Below, one piece after another: positions 52,834 through 61,844 of a stretch of 64,000 nucleotides of DNA; the first letter of the stretch is position 1, and the number at the start of each line of letters is the position of its first letter. The translations under genes and the position numbers were made by a program. Origin of the DNA: Bradyrhizobium cytisi (GTDB lineage: Bacteria > Pseudomonadota > Alphaproteobacteria > Rhizobiales > Xanthobacteraceae); the NCBI RefSeq assembly GCF_008123515.1, contig NZ_VSSR01000021.1, forward strand, positions 186,001 to 250,000, in the 5' to 3' direction. The notes under the pieces were generated by a model. That model made no database searches, had not been told where the DNA came from, and was given only the letters and a program-made list of their open reading frames with translations.

Positions 52834-53715
52834 ATGAGTGAGTCGGACATCCTTGTGAGCGGTGCGACCGGTCGAACGGGGGGCGCTGCCATCGACGAGC
52901 TGGTGGCCATGGGAAAGCGGGTCAGGGCCTACCTGCGCTCCGACGACGAGCGGGCGGCGGCCCTGCGCCGGCGCGGTGTCGACATCGCCGTCGGGGATTT
53001 TACCGACATCGATGATATTCGCGCCGCGATGGAAGGCATCAAATCGGCCTATTTTCTTCACCCCATCGCACCGGGGATCATCAGCGCAGCCGCCTATTTC
53101 GCGCAGGCGGCGAAGGAAGCGGGCGTGTCGGCAATCGTCAACATGTCGCAGATTTCAGCGCGGCGCGAGTCGACGAGCCATGCCGCGCAGGATCACTGGA
53201 TCTCCGAGCGCGTCTTCGACTGGTCAGGCGTGGCGACTACGCATCTCCGTCCCACCTTCTTCGCCGACTGGCTCGCCTACCCTCATTTCGCGAAGGAGAT
53301 TTGGGCGAAGAAGAAGATCGAATTCCCCTTTGGGAACGGACGCCACGCCCCGATCAGCACGGACGACCAGGGAAGGGTGATCGCCCACCTTCTGGCCAAT
53401 CCGGCAGGTCACGAGGGGAAGATCTATACTCTTCATGGCCCCGTCGAGATGAACCATACCGAGATCGCCGCTGCAATGAGCGAGGTCCTCGGCGCGGAAA
53501 TCACATACGCGCCAACGTCGATCGAAGAGTTCAAGCGGAAAATGGAGGATCTGTACAGGTTTCCACCTTTTCTGGTGCAGCACCTGGTTGAAGTCGCCCA
53601 GAATTACCGCGAAGGCATCTTCGCAGGCACAAACGACGTGGTCGAAAAGATTACCGGCACGCCAGCGCTATCGGTCCCTGCTTTCATCGCGAAATACCGT
53701 GGTGCTTTCGTCTGA
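52834..53715 (+). CDS. NmrA-like NAD(P)-binding protein
   Basis: A 293-residue atypical SDR. The Rossmann motif is VSGATGRTGGAAIDEL at residues 7-22. LVAMGKRVRAYLR and GVDIAVGDFTDIDDIRAAM follow the NmrA/quinone-reductase-like pattern, and there is no YxxxK. It may be an NADPH-dependent reductase or a redox sensor. A truncated copy of the first 32 residues lies at 50096. The start at 52834 follows AAAGCG; in-frame codons before it belong to the HD-fragment region. Confidence 0.82.
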   Translation: MSESDILVSGATGRTGGAAIDELVAMGKRVRAYLRSDDERAAALRRRGVDIAVGDFTDIDDIRAAMEGIKSAYFLHPIAPGIISAAAYFAQAAKEAGVSAIVNMSQISARRESTSHAAQDHWISERVFDWSGVATTHLRPTFFADWLAYPHFAKEIWAKKKIEFPFGNGRHAPISTDDQGRVIAHLLANPAGHEGKIYTLHGPVEMNHTEIAAAMSEVLGAEITYAPTSIEEFKRKMEDLYRFPPFLVQHLVEVAQNYREGIFAGTNDVVEKITGTPALSVPAFIAKYRGAFV

Positions 53716-53868
53716 CCGGCGCGCAGCCTAGGGCCAACGCGAACGGAACACGGAGAGGACGGGGATGCTGCGGGTCGAGCGATTGGCACCACAGCGGTTG
53801 CGATCGTTTCTTCCGTTCCACCAGCCGGAGCTACAGCCCCGGCATCATCCATTCAAGGAGGCATCAAT

Positions 53869-54699
53869 ATGACCGGTCGCTTTGTAAAGACACAAGACGG
53901 GGTCGAGATCTTCTACAAGGATTGGGGCACGGGCCAGCCGATCGTTTTTCATCATGGTTGGCCGCTGAGTTCGGACGATTGGGACACCCAGATGCTCTTC
54001 TTCGTGCATCAAGGCTACCGGGTCGTCGGGATTGATCGGCGGGGTCACGGCCGTTCCAGCCAGGTTTCCGAAGGCCATGACATGGACCACTACGCCGCCG
54101 ACGCGGCCGCGGTCGTCGAGCATCTGGGCCTTCAGAAGACCATCCATATCGGCCATTCGACCGGGGGCGGAGAAGCAACCCGCTATGTCGCACGTCACGG
54201 CAAGGGCCGGGTCGCGAAGCTGGTACTTGTCGCCGCAGTGCCGCCGATCATGGTAAAGTCTCCGAACAATCCGGAGGGCTTGCCGATTGAGGTGTTCGAC
54301 GGCTTTCGGAAAAGCCTGGCCGCCAACCGTGCGCAGTTTTATCGCGAGGTCGCGTCCAAGCCCTTCTACGGGTTCAATCGGCCTGGCTCGCCGCCGCTCG
54401 ATGGTGTCGTCGATAATTGGTGGCGTCAGGGCATGATGGGGGGTGCCAAGGCCCACTATGACGGCATCAAGGCCTTCTCTGAAACGGACCTCACCGAGGA
54501 CCTTAAGAGCATTGATGTTCCGACCCTATGCGTGCAGGGGGACGACGATCAAATTGTTCCGTATAAGGGCGCCGCTGAGCTGCAGGTCAAACTCCTCAAG
54601 AACGCCACTCTGAAGATCTACCCTGGATTCCCGCACGGCATGCTTACTACCTACGCTGACACCATCAACCCAGATCTCCTGGCGTTCGTGCGCAGCTAA
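53869..54699 (+). CDS. Alpha/beta hydrolase (non-haem chloroperoxidase-like)
   Basis: A 276-residue alpha/beta hydrolase with the pattern of the cofactor-free haloperoxidase/arylesterase group: FHHGWPLSSDDWD (oxyanion), RRGHGRSS, nucleophile Ser97 in HIGHSTGGGEA, Asp in GDDDQIVP and His in FPHGML. Most such proteins work as esterases or lactonases. The start follows AAGGAGG. It ends the accessory enzyme set; 180 bases later the ligase gene converges. Confidence 0.87.
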   Translation: MTGRFVKTQDGVEIFYKDWGTGQPIVFHHGWPLSSDDWDTQMLFFVHQGYRVVGIDRRGHGRSSQVSEGHDMDHYAADAAAVVEHLGLQKTIHIGHSTGGGEATRYVARHGKGRVAKLVLVAAVPPIMVKSPNNPEGLPIEVFDGFRKSLAANRAQFYREVASKPFYGFNRPGSPPLDGVVDNWWRQGMMGGAKAHYDGIKAFSETDLTEDLKSIDVPTLCVQGDDDQIVPYKGAAELQVKLLKNATLKIYPGFPHGMLTTYADTINPDLLAFVRS

Positions 54700-54880
54700 T
54701 GCTGTTCGGCAGTGCTCAATATCGAGAGCGGAGCACCGCCGTTCGGCCCGGAGCGTGCGGGGCCGGGCCGGGCGCGGCATTGCGGATGCCGCGGGGGCGT
54801 CAAGTCGAGAAGTCTAGAAGTCTCCAGACCAACAAATCCTTGGAATTTCGAATCCTTGAATCTGAGCCAATTTCGGCCGA

Positions 54881-55804
54881 TCAAAGGTCCTCGCGCAGAC
54901 CCTTGAAGAAGGGGTGGCGAACTTTTCCCTCCGCCGACTTGGCCCGGTACTCGATCTCGGCGAGCAGCTTCGGCTCGACCCAGATGCCTTTGTGGGCGAT
55001 CCGCTTCGAATACGGCTGCGTCTTCCGGATGAGCGGCTTCAGCCGCTTCTGTAGGTCGGAGGCGGAAACCCTGTCGAAGCCATGGTCGACCTTGCCGGCA
55101 TAGACTAGATCGGCCCCCTGGCGCCGGCCGAGATAGATGCCGTCCCATTTGCCTTCGTCGAGGGCGAAGCCGGCGATCGTCAGGGTCTCCCGCTGCGCGC
55201 AGGTCTTCTTGACCCAGTTGTTGCGGCGGCCGCTGGCATAGACGCTGTCGCGGACCTTGGAGACAACGCCCTCTAGCCCAAGCTTGCAGGCGTGGGCGAA
55301 CATCTCTTGGCCCTCGATCTTGAAGCTCTCGCTGAACTGGACGTCTGTGCCGGCGATGATCTTCTTGAGCTCCGCCTTCCGCTGGTGGAGCGGAAGCTTC
55401 CGCAGGTCGCGGCCGTTCAGGTAAAGCAGGTCGAAGGCTACCAGCACGATGCGCTTCGAACTCCCCCTTAGCTCGTTCTGCAGTACCGAGAAGTCGGTGG
55501 TGCCGTCGGCGGCCGGCACGACGATCTCGCCGTCGATGATGGCGGAGCTTGCCTTGATGTGCCAGGCCTCGTCGGCAACCTTCTTGAAACGGTGGGTCCA
55601 GTCATGGCCCCGCCGGGTGAAGACCTTGACCGCCTCATTGTGGAGATGGACCTGCACGCGGTAGCCGTCGAACTTGATTTCGTGAATCCATCGTGACCCG
55701 GACGGCACCTTCTCGATCGATGATGCTAGGGCCGGTTCGACGAAATCCGGAAACGGGGCCTTCCCGCCAAGGCCGGCGGCCGGCTTCTTACGCTGAAACG
55801 CCAC
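54881..55804 (-). CDS. ATP-dependent DNA ligase, LigD ligase-domain type
   Basis: A 307-residue ATP-dependent ligase. The nucleotidyltransferase motif I is EIKFDGYR with the adenylated Lys44; IIDGEIVV (motif III-like), LEGVVSK (IV) and NNWVKKTC (V) follow, then an OB fold. There is no polymerase or phosphoesterase domain, so it is a stand-alone LigD-type ligase of bacterial end joining. No ku gene lies in the window. It is divergent from the DUF3606 gene, near a general-stress promoter. Confidence 0.87.
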   Translation of the reverse strand: MAFQRKKPAAGLGGKAPFPDFVEPALASSIEKVPSGSRWIHEIKFDGYRVQVHLHNEAVKVFTRRGHDWTHRFKKVADEAWHIKASSAIIDGEIVVPAADGTTDFSVLQNELRGSSKRIVLVAFDLLYLNGRDLRKLPLHQRKAELKKIIAGTDVQFSESFKIEGQEMFAHACKLGLEGVVSKVRDSVYASGRRNNWVKKTCAQRETLTIAGFALDEGKWDGIYLGRRQGADLVYAGKVDHGFDRVSASDLQKRLKPLIRKTQPYSKRIAHKGIWVEPKLLAEIEYRAKSAEGKVRHPFFKGLREDL

Positions 55805-55856
55805 GAACGAGCTCCACGCAACACGTGATTCAAAGTGGCACAGGCGGAATCGTTCC

Positions 55857-55882
55857 GGAACCGGCGAATCCTTCGCGGCGTT
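55857..55882 (+). promoter_or_regulatory. EcfG (general stress) promoter of the DUF3606 gene
   Basis: GGAAC, 17 bases, CGTT: an exact match to the alphaproteobacterial EcfG consensus. It lies 34 bases before the start codon at 55917. Confidence 0.7.
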
Positions 55883-55916
55883 GCACTTGTCTCAAGACAC
55901 CTCGAGGAGAAAAGCG

Positions 55917-56111
55917 ATGGCTGCAGCGAAGAAGGCGACCAAGAAGACCGCGAGAGGGCGCAAGCAGGACCGGGCGCGCGTCGCCGGCGGTCAGAAGTAC
56001 GAGGTCGGCTATGAGGCGGAGAAAACCGGCCGGTCCGCGTCCGCCGTCAAGAAAGCGGTCAAGAAAGTCGGCAACTCGCGCAAGCGGGTCGAGAAGCGTC
56101 TCGGGCGCTGA
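55917..56111 (+). CDS. DUF3606-type small basic protein
   Basis: A 64-residue Lys/Ala-rich protein. The N-terminal AAKKATKKTARGRKQDRARV is histone-tail-like; the C-terminal GYEAEKTGRSASAVKKAVKK matches the DUF3606 helix pair. The ATG at 55917 follows GAGGAGAAAA. These small proteins are frequent in rhizobia and are often stress induced; DNA binding is plausible from the charge but unproven. Confidence 0.75.
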   Translation: MAAAKKATKKTARGRKQDRARVAGGQKYEVGYEAEKTGRSASAVKKAVKKVGNSRKRVEKRLGR

Positions 56112-56134
56112 CGCGCAGGTGGCGGGCTGCCGCC

Positions 56135-57034
56135 TTAGATCCGGCTGGAGAAGCGGGTGAAGGCGGTCAGCGTCTGCAGACGCGGCTCGACGTCGCGCAG
56201 GTAGATTTCCGCCTTCAGGAATGCGAGCTCGTCGTCGACGGCGCACTCGCCGACGTCGACGTACCAGGACTTGGGGCGGCCATCCGTACCATCGCTCCAG
56301 CGATAGCCTCGCCGTTTCAACGAATCCTTCAACTCGAACGGCGAGTGCTCCGCCCAGATCCGGACCGTCTTCCGGCGTGCCGTGTCGAGCAGGACGGCGA
56401 GCGCCGGCGCGCCGGTCGTCGGTAGATCGAAGTCCAAGATCTCAAGCAGCGCGTGACAGTCGTCGACGGCGCGGTGCGCCTGGTGGAAGTAGCCGGCGCC
56501 GTTCAACAGGTAGCCGAGTTTCGCCCCATCGAAGCCGTGCTGTCGCCAATCGACCTCCGTCGCGGAGCATGCCCACGCCTTTCGCTCGAAGACCGGCCAG
56601 TAGCGTTCGGAAAATTTCCGATCGAACCCGCTATTGTGGCCGATAATCAAAACCACGGAATCATCGACGAATGCATCGACGGCGGCATCGTCGATTTTTT
56701 GGCCGGCCACCATTTCGTCGCTGATTCCGGTGAGCGCCGTTATCTCGGGCGGGATCGGCCCTGATGGCTCGTTGAAGGCTGAGAAAGTGTCCCTGACTCC
56801 GACGATCCTGCCGTCCGGCGCGTAGTCGAATTTGACCATCCCGAGCTCGATGAGTTCGTCCGATCGGTGATCAAGTCCAGTCGTCTCGGTGTCCAACAGG
56901 ATCCCAACCCTGGTTTCTTGCCCGCTGGTTGGCGTGGATATCGGTCGCGGGACGAGGCGCCGTAACACCCGGTAGTCCGTCGAGCGCCCCAATGCCTCGG
57001 CCATCGCGGCCGGTTCCGATGTGTTTTGAATCAT
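56135..57034 (-). CDS. DEDDh 3'-5' exonuclease (DnaQ-like)
   Basis: A 299-residue protein. The exonuclease motifs are ExoI LLDTETTGLD (Asp48, Glu50), ExoII GHNSGFDRKF and ExoIII HRAVDDCHALLEIL. This is the DnaQ/epsilon proofreading family, but with about 45 extra N-terminal and 70 extra C-terminal residues and no link to a polymerase gene. The C-terminal part (KRRGYRWSDGTDGRPKSWYV) resembles a small domain found at the end of some DnaQ-like exonucleases. DNA repair near the LigD-type ligase is a reasonable inference. Confidence 0.85.
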   Translation of the reverse strand: MIQNTSEPAAMAEALGRSTDYRVLRRLVPRPISTPTSGQETRVGILLDTETTGLDHRSDELIELGMVKFDYAPDGRIVGVRDTFSAFNEPSGPIPPEITALTGISDEMVAGQKIDDAAVDAFVDDSVVLIIGHNSGFDRKFSERYWPVFERKAWACSATEVDWRQHGFDGAKLGYLLNGAGYFHQAHRAVDDCHALLEILDFDLPTTGAPALAVLLDTARRKTVRIWAEHSPFELKDSLKRRGYRWSDGTDGRPKSWYVDVGECAVDDELAFLKAEIYLRDVEPRLQTLTAFTRFSSRI

Positions 57035-57288
57035 CTCTTCTCGAGGTCAGTTTATCCAACGGCCCGGTTTAGTCGCACAATAGCGGGGGCGTCGACCGCG
57101 AGGTATCTGAAAGGCGAGCCATTCACGGTTGTTTCGGCTCATGTTGACCCGATTCAGCCGGCTTGCGGGCGTGGTGCTCGACGTGCAGCTGTTCGATGCC
57201 GGCGCGATCTCGCCCACGACGGCACCGATTTTCCGCCACGAACCGACTCGGATAGTTTCGCTGTGTCCTTGGAGATGCGGGGCTTGCG

Positions 57289-57777
57289 ATGGCTACCGAG
57301 CCGAAGCCGAAAGCGGTCAGTAAGTCCAGGCGCAAGGCGCGCGAGGAAATCGTCGACTACATCGTCGCGATCGAGGACTGGGACTGCGGCTACTCGTTTT
57401 CGCTCAACGTGGAGCGGTTGCCGATCGACCCCTACCACGAATTCCGCCACCTGCAGATCAAGGGCCGCCTGCTGACGCCCGCTGGGCTGAAGGTCGAGAC
57501 GGCGGAGATCTCGTTGCTGCCGTCGTCCGACTTGGTGGAAGAGCGCCGCAAGGACTTGACGCCGGTCGCTCTCGGTTCGCTCACCGTCGGTCCGGACGGC
57601 ATCCTGGGCAACATCGGCATCCCGTGGGACGCCCTAACGCCGATCCTGCAGATGCTGATCGCCGGCCGGTTCAAGTTCGTCTTGATGCGCGGCACCAGAT
57701 TTCGGCACCGGACCGCGAAGCTGAATAGCCTCCGGATCGAAACCAGGCTCACGGAGGACGACGTGTCGGTCGGCTAA
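57289..57777 (+). CDS. Conserved hypothetical protein
   Basis: A 162-residue soluble protein with many charged residues. Blocks WDCGYSFSLNVERLPIDPYH and EISLLPSSDLVEERRKDLTP suggest an alpha/beta fold. I do not recognise the family. It stands alone between the exonuclease and the RHH regulator. Confidence 0.6.
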   Translation: MATEPKPKAVSKSRRKAREEIVDYIVAIEDWDCGYSFSLNVERLPIDPYHEFRHLQIKGRLLTPAGLKVETAEISLLPSSDLVEERRKDLTPVALGSLTVGPDGILGNIGIPWDALTPILQMLIAGRFKFVLMRGTRFRHRTAKLNSLRIETRLTEDDVSVG

Positions 57778-57864
57778 ATCGGCCTTGCTGCCTTGAAGTC
57801 CCTCTTCAAAGCTCCACATACCATCCACCGGCCATCCACTTGGATGGTAAATCATGGAACTCTC

Positions 57865-58284
57865 ATGGCTGACAACGTCCACGAGTTCCGGCCAAAGACC
57901 CCGGATACCGAGAAAATCACCATCAATCTGGGCTTCGTCGACCTCGGTCAGGTCGATCTGATGGTGCAGGAGGGGTTCTATTCGAACAGGACCGACTTCA
58001 TCCGGACGGCCATCCGCAATCAGCTCGAACGGCATGCGGACGTCGTCAAGAATTCGACGGCCCGGAAGAGCCTGGATCTCGGGCTGCGAAACTATACCCG
58101 CCAGGATCTCGAGGCGGCGCGGCGCGCCGGCGAGATGCTGCACATCAACGTTCTCGGTCTGGCGACCATTGCCCAGGACGTCACGCCCGAGCTGGCCCGC
58201 GCCGCCATCGCCTCGGTCTCGGTGCTGGGCGCCCTGCATGCCACTCCCGCCGTCAAGGCCGCTCTCGCCGACAGAACGAGGTGA
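57865..58284 (+). CDS. Ribbon-helix-helix (CopG-like) regulator
   Basis: A 139-residue protein. Residues 15-55 form an RHH DNA-binding fold: KITINLGFVDLGQVDLMVQE then FYSNRTDFIRTAIRNQLERH. The C-terminal part (RRAGEMLHINVLGLATIAQD) resembles the regulatory tail of rhizobial CopG-like proteins near PHB genes. It is followed after 4 bases by the PHB-depolymerase-family esterase, so it probably controls its own operon. In-frame starts at 57844 and earlier are possible. Confidence 0.75.
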   Translation: MADNVHEFRPKTPDTEKITINLGFVDLGQVDLMVQEGFYSNRTDFIRTAIRNQLERHADVVKNSTARKSLDLGLRNYTRQDLEAARRAGEMLHINVLGLATIAQDVTPELARAAIASVSVLGALHATPAVKAALADRTR

Positions 58285-58288
58285 AACG

Positions 58289-59488
58289 ATGCTGAATCCA
58301 GAGATGGTTCGCGAAGCGACCCGCCTCACGCGTGCCGGCCAACTGGTCGAGGCCACCGCACTCCTGCAGCGCATGCTGCGCGGTGATGGCGCCCACGCAG
58401 CGACGAGAGGCGGTGCTGTGCATGTCAAGCCGGCGAGGCTCGAGCCGCCGACACTCGATCTGAAGGCCAACGTCGTCGAGGAGAGGGAGAGCGGCCCGTC
58501 CACGCAGGCCACGTCTGTCCAGCGGCGCAAACGCCACTTGCCATTCGGCATGAAGAATCTTTCCGGAGTCAGCCTGCCAGGTCCGGTCGGACGCACTCCA
58601 CCGTCCAAGGGGGATATCGCACCGGACGGCACCAGGTTCGTCGCTGCCACCTTCGCGAACGCGGCGGGAAGCCGGACCTACAAGCTGTTCATCCCGAGCC
58701 GCGCTGATAGAGCACCGCGGCCCCTTGTCGTCATGCTTCACGGCTGCACCCAGTCTCCTGACGATTTCGCCGCCGGCACCCGGATGAATTTTTTGGCGGA
58801 AGAGCAGAACTGCTTCGTCGTCTATCCGGAGCAGCCACGCGGAGCCAACCAGGCGAAATGCTGGAACTGGTTTCGTACCGGCGACCAGCAGCGGGACGGC
58901 GGCGAGCCTTCGCTGATCGCGGGCATCACCCGCAAGATCATGCGGGAGCACCCAATCGATCCCAAGCGCGTCTACGTCGCAGGCCTGTCGGCCGGCGGGG
59001 CCGCCGCAGCCATCATGGGCGCGACCTACCCGGACTTGTACGCTGCCGTCGGCGTCCATTCGGGTCTGGCGTGCGGGGCAGCCAGCGACCTTCCCACTGC
59101 CCTGACGGCGATGCGGCAGGGCAGTGGGCCGAGAGGTATTGCGAAGGCTTGCTCTCCGGTACCCACCATCGTCTTTCATGGCGACCGCGACACCACCGTG
59201 CATCCGGACAACGGTGAACGGGTTCTCGATCCGCCCGGCGAAGCTGAGGGCCAGCAAGCCAAGGTGGTTCGAGGGCGAGTACCCGAGGGGCACGCCTATA
59301 CCCGCACCATCCTCGCCGACGGCGGCGGGGTGGCGATTTCCGAGCACTGGAGTGTCCACGGCGCTGGCCATGCCTGGTCGGGAGGCAGTCCCGCCGGATC
59401 CTACACCGATCCGCGCGGGCCGGACGCGACCAGGGAGATGCTGCGTTTCTTCCTCGAGCATTCGCTGGCAAGCTTCACGCGGAGATAG
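58289..59488 (+). CDS. PHB-depolymerase-family esterase
   Basis: A 399-residue esterase of the polyhydroxybutyrate depolymerase (LpqC-like) family. After 120 low-complexity residues, LVVMLHGCTQSPDDFAAGTR gives the oxyanion region, VAGLSAGGAAAAIM the nucleophile serine, and GAGHAWSGG the histidine, with HGDRDTTVHPDNG supplying the Asp. There is no Sec signal, so it may act on intracellular polyester. It is coupled to the RHH regulator by a 4-base gap. Confidence 0.83.
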   Translation: MLNPEMVREATRLTRAGQLVEATALLQRMLRGDGAHAATRGGAVHVKPARLEPPTLDLKANVVEERESGPSTQATSVQRRKRHLPFGMKNLSGVSLPGPVGRTPPSKGDIAPDGTRFVAATFANAAGSRTYKLFIPSRADRAPRPLVVMLHGCTQSPDDFAAGTRMNFLAEEQNCFVVYPEQPRGANQAKCWNWFRTGDQQRDGGEPSLIAGITRKIMREHPIDPKRVYVAGLSAGGAAAAIMGATYPDLYAAVGVHSGLACGAASDLPTALTAMRQGSGPRGIAKACSPVPTIVFHGDRDTTVHPDNGERVLDPPGEAEGQQAKVVRGRVPEGHAYTRTILADGGGVAISEHWSVHGAGHAWSGGSPAGSYTDPRGPDATREMLRFFLEHSLASFTRR

Positions 59489-59566
59489 CGGCCTGAAACT
59501 CGCCGCCCGCCGGATCTCCGGTTTGACTGAACGCGACGGAGCGGGCGGCCCCTGAGAGACCTAAGA

Positions 59567-59776
59567 TCAGGCCTCGCCCGGTCCGGAGAAGACGGAAGCC
59601 GGCGGCGTGGTGCGCGGGACGGGCAGCGGTCGTTCGGTTGCTGCGGATCGCGCGGTGCCGCCCTTGGCGTCGTACCGCTTGGCGAGATCCAGCAGACGAC
59701 GTCGGGTGAACGGATCGGCCTTCTCGGCGATGACCCGGACCCGCTGTGCGAGACCCTGATAGAATTCCTGCTCCAT
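59567..59776 (-). CDS. Small hypothetical protein
   Basis: A 69-residue protein starting MEQEFYQGLAQRVRVIAEKA at 59776, with DPFTRRRLLDLAKRYDAK. The helical, charged N-terminal 40 residues resemble small rhizobial proteins of unknown function. The tail is Pro/Ala-rich. Confidence 0.55.
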   Translation of the reverse strand: MEQEFYQGLAQRVRVIAEKADPFTRRRLLDLAKRYDAKGGTARSAATERPLPVPRTTPPASVFSGPGEA

Positions 59777-59918
59777 GACGCACCCCCACAACATCACTCC
59801 CCAGAGTTGAGTAGCCTGCGGACGTGGAGTCAAGCGCGTCGACGCCGCGGCCTTTTCCGCGAACCGTCTTGAGATCGCGATGTCGGCGGACGTAGACTGC
59901 CAGCGCAGGGGAAATCAG

Positions 59919-60101
59919 ATGCCAGTGTTCGATCCCGTCCGGAAGGCGTGCCCGGCGTGCGGCAGGCCTATGAAGGCTGTGCCCGACGAAGCTCGGGAGG
60001 GTAGGTCGCGGTATGGCTGCACCAATTGCGACGACGACCCGCTACACGACCCGGCGGCCCTAAAATGGGCCGACAGTCCGCTTCGCCCGTCGGCGAATTG
60101 A
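59919..60101 (+). CDS. Small zinc-ribbon protein
   Basis: A 60-residue protein with CPACG (residues 10-14) and CTNCDDDPLHDP, a four-cysteine zinc ribbon. Possible nucleic-acid or protein binder; no further assignment. Start at 59919 after GGGGAAA. Confidence 0.5.
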   Translation: MPVFDPVRKACPACGRPMKAVPDEAREGRSRYGCTNCDDDPLHDPAALKWADSPLRPSAN

Positions 60102-60219
60102 GCGGGATCCGCGCGACGACGTCGATCGTTCGAACCTCCAGTGGCAGGGTGGGCCGCTCTACGCGTGCGCTCCTCCCGCAGCGAGCGTTCCGGACGAAAG
60201 CGAGCGGCCGGCTCCGCCG

Positions 60220-60609
60220 TCAATTCGGTGAAGCGCGCCTGCGCATGGTTTTCACGGCTCTGACGATGTCCGCCGGATCATAGGGCTTCTGCAGGACCAG
60301 GCTGCCGGATACCGGACGCGGCGCGACGGGCGAGAAGCCGGTCGCGTAGATCACCGGGAGTTCGGGATCCTGCTCGCGGCATCGCTCGGCGATCTGCCAT
60401 CCGTCGACTTGTCCCGGCAGCCTGACGTCGGTGACGAGCACGTCGGCGACCAGCCTCCCACACCATGCCAGCGCGTCTTCGCCGTTGGCCGCATGGATGA
60501 CTTCGTAGCCCTCCTCCCGCAGAGCCTCCACCACGAATTCGCGGATGAGGGGGTCGTCCTCGACGAGGAGTATTCGCACCGGCGGCTCCCGGAAATCCTC
60601 ACATCTCAT
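60220..60609 (-). CDS. Single-domain response regulator
   Basis: A 129-residue receiver domain: acidic pocket LLVEDDPLIREF, phospho-acceptor Asp in VLVTDVRLPG, and LQKPYD with the conserved Lys. There is no output domain, so it acts by protein contact, as CheY-like or phosphorelay proteins do. No histidine kinase is adjacent. The start could also be a few codons later (VRILLVEDD). Confidence 0.85.
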   Translation of the reverse strand: MRCEDFREPPVRILLVEDDPLIREFVVEALREEGYEVIHAANGEDALAWCGRLVADVLVTDVRLPGQVDGWQIAERCREQDPELPVIYATGFSPVAPRPVSGSLVLQKPYDPADIVRAVKTMRRRASPN

Positions 60610-60841
60610 GCCAGTTTGCGAACGGCCGAAGCTATGGACCGTTCCCGCAAACCCCCTCGCGTCCGACGCACGTCCGGCCGGTCGATCAAGCGGTCTTTGG
60701 GATTCAACGATGCGCGAGGGGGCGTCTGGGAAGCCAAGCCCGTGTCGCACGCGGTATTCGGCGAGCATTCGCCGTCCGGAGCGGAACGGGCTCACTCCAT
60801 GCGACTTGATTCTCCGAAGTGCCTCAGCTCGGAGAACGATC

Positions 60842-61063
60842 ATGAAAGCGATCTTGGCCATCACCTGCCTGTCCGTACTCGCCTTGGCGTCACCGGCGGA
60901 AGCCAAAGGATGCATCAAGGGCGCCATCGTCGGCGGCGTAGCCGGCCACATGGCGGGCCATGGCAAGCTGGGCGCTGCGGCGGGATGCGCGATCGGACAT
61001 CACGAAGCCAACAAGCCGAACCCGAACAACTCGAACGCCCAAGTGCCATCGGGGCAGAAGTAG
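60842..61063 (+). CDS. Small secreted glycine-zipper-like protein
   Basis: A 73-residue protein with a signal peptide (MKAILAITCLSVLALASPAEA), then KGCIKGAIVGGVAGHMAGHG, a glycine-zipper-like stretch with two Cys, and an Asn/Pro-rich tail. Periplasmic or outer-membrane location is likely. Confidence 0.65.
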   Translation: MKAILAITCLSVLALASPAEAKGCIKGAIVGGVAGHMAGHGKLGAAAGCAIGHHEANKPNPNNSNAQVPSGQK

Positions 61064-61086
61064 CGCGCTGGTACCTGGGCTGCGCG

Positions 61087-61332
61087 ATGAAGATCAGATC
61101 TCATTCCGAGAGCCACATCGTCGAGCTCGACGATGGCTCGCGCTGGCAGATTTTCCCCGGCGATCTTGATCTGACGCTGAACTGGAAGCCCGAGACGGAA
61201 ATCGTCGTCATGCCGGCTGACGATGATCTCAGTTCTCACGTGCTGGTCGGCGGAGACGCAAAGGTGCGCGTGATCGGGGACGGCGAGAGCTGGCCGGTAC
61301 GTGAGGTCAAGTCGGCGCTGAAGGAAGGATAG
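61087..61332 (+). CDS. Small hypothetical protein
   Basis: An 81-residue soluble, beta-rich protein (SHIVELDDGSRWQIFPGDLD, TEIVVMPADDDLSSH). No family recognised. It starts 23 bases after the glycine-zipper gene and may be cotranscribed with it. Confidence 0.6.
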   Translation: MKIRSHSESHIVELDDGSRWQIFPGDLDLTLNWKPETEIVVMPADDDLSSHVLVGGDAKVRVIGDGESWPVREVKSALKEG

Positions 61333-61379
61333 GACCGGGCTCCGCCGGGTCAGAGGAACGCGTCCGGGAGGAAAATGCG

Positions 61380-61844
61380 ATGAAATCGATGGTCGTTCTC
61401 GCGTTGGCACTCGTCGCCTCGACAGCGACGGTGTCGGCACAACCGGTGAGATGGACCAGGTACACCATTCCGCAGACCGGCACCGCGGTGGATTTTCCTT
61501 CCTCGATCTTCACGGAGGAAGCCGGCCGGCCGGACGGGTACGGCCAACGCTTCCGAACCGCCGACGGGCGCGCCGACCTCACGATCCAGGCCGCGCCCAA
61601 CGTCGCGAACGATTCACCCGCCGCCTTTCTGGCGAAGAGGCATCCGCCTTCCCGCATCCAGTACAAGCGGGTGACACCACGCTTCTTCGCGGTTTCCAGC
61701 TACAAGGGCGACAAGGTGTTCTACGACCGCTGCAACTTCTCGGGGCGGCTGGTCCATTGCGTGCTGATCAACTATCCCGCCGAAGAAGAGCACGCCTGGG
61801 ACGATGTCGTCACCCGCATCAGCCTGTCCCTCAGCGGCAAGTAG
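61380..61844 (+). CDS. Secreted hypothetical protein
   Basis: A 154-residue protein with a signal peptide cleaved after TVSAQ. The mature part, with TGTAVDFPSSIFTEEAGRPD and VVTRISLSLSG, has the layout of small periplasmic proteins widespread in Bradyrhizobium. Two Cys in YDRCNFSGRLVHC may pair. Function unknown. Confidence 0.65.
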   Translation: MKSMVVLALALVASTATVSAQPVRWTRYTIPQTGTAVDFPSSIFTEEAGRPDGYGQRFRTADGRADLTIQAAPNVANDSPAAFLAKRHPPSRIQYKRVTPRFFAVSSYKGDKVFYDRCNFSGRLVHCVLINYPAEEEHAWDDVVTRISLSLSGK

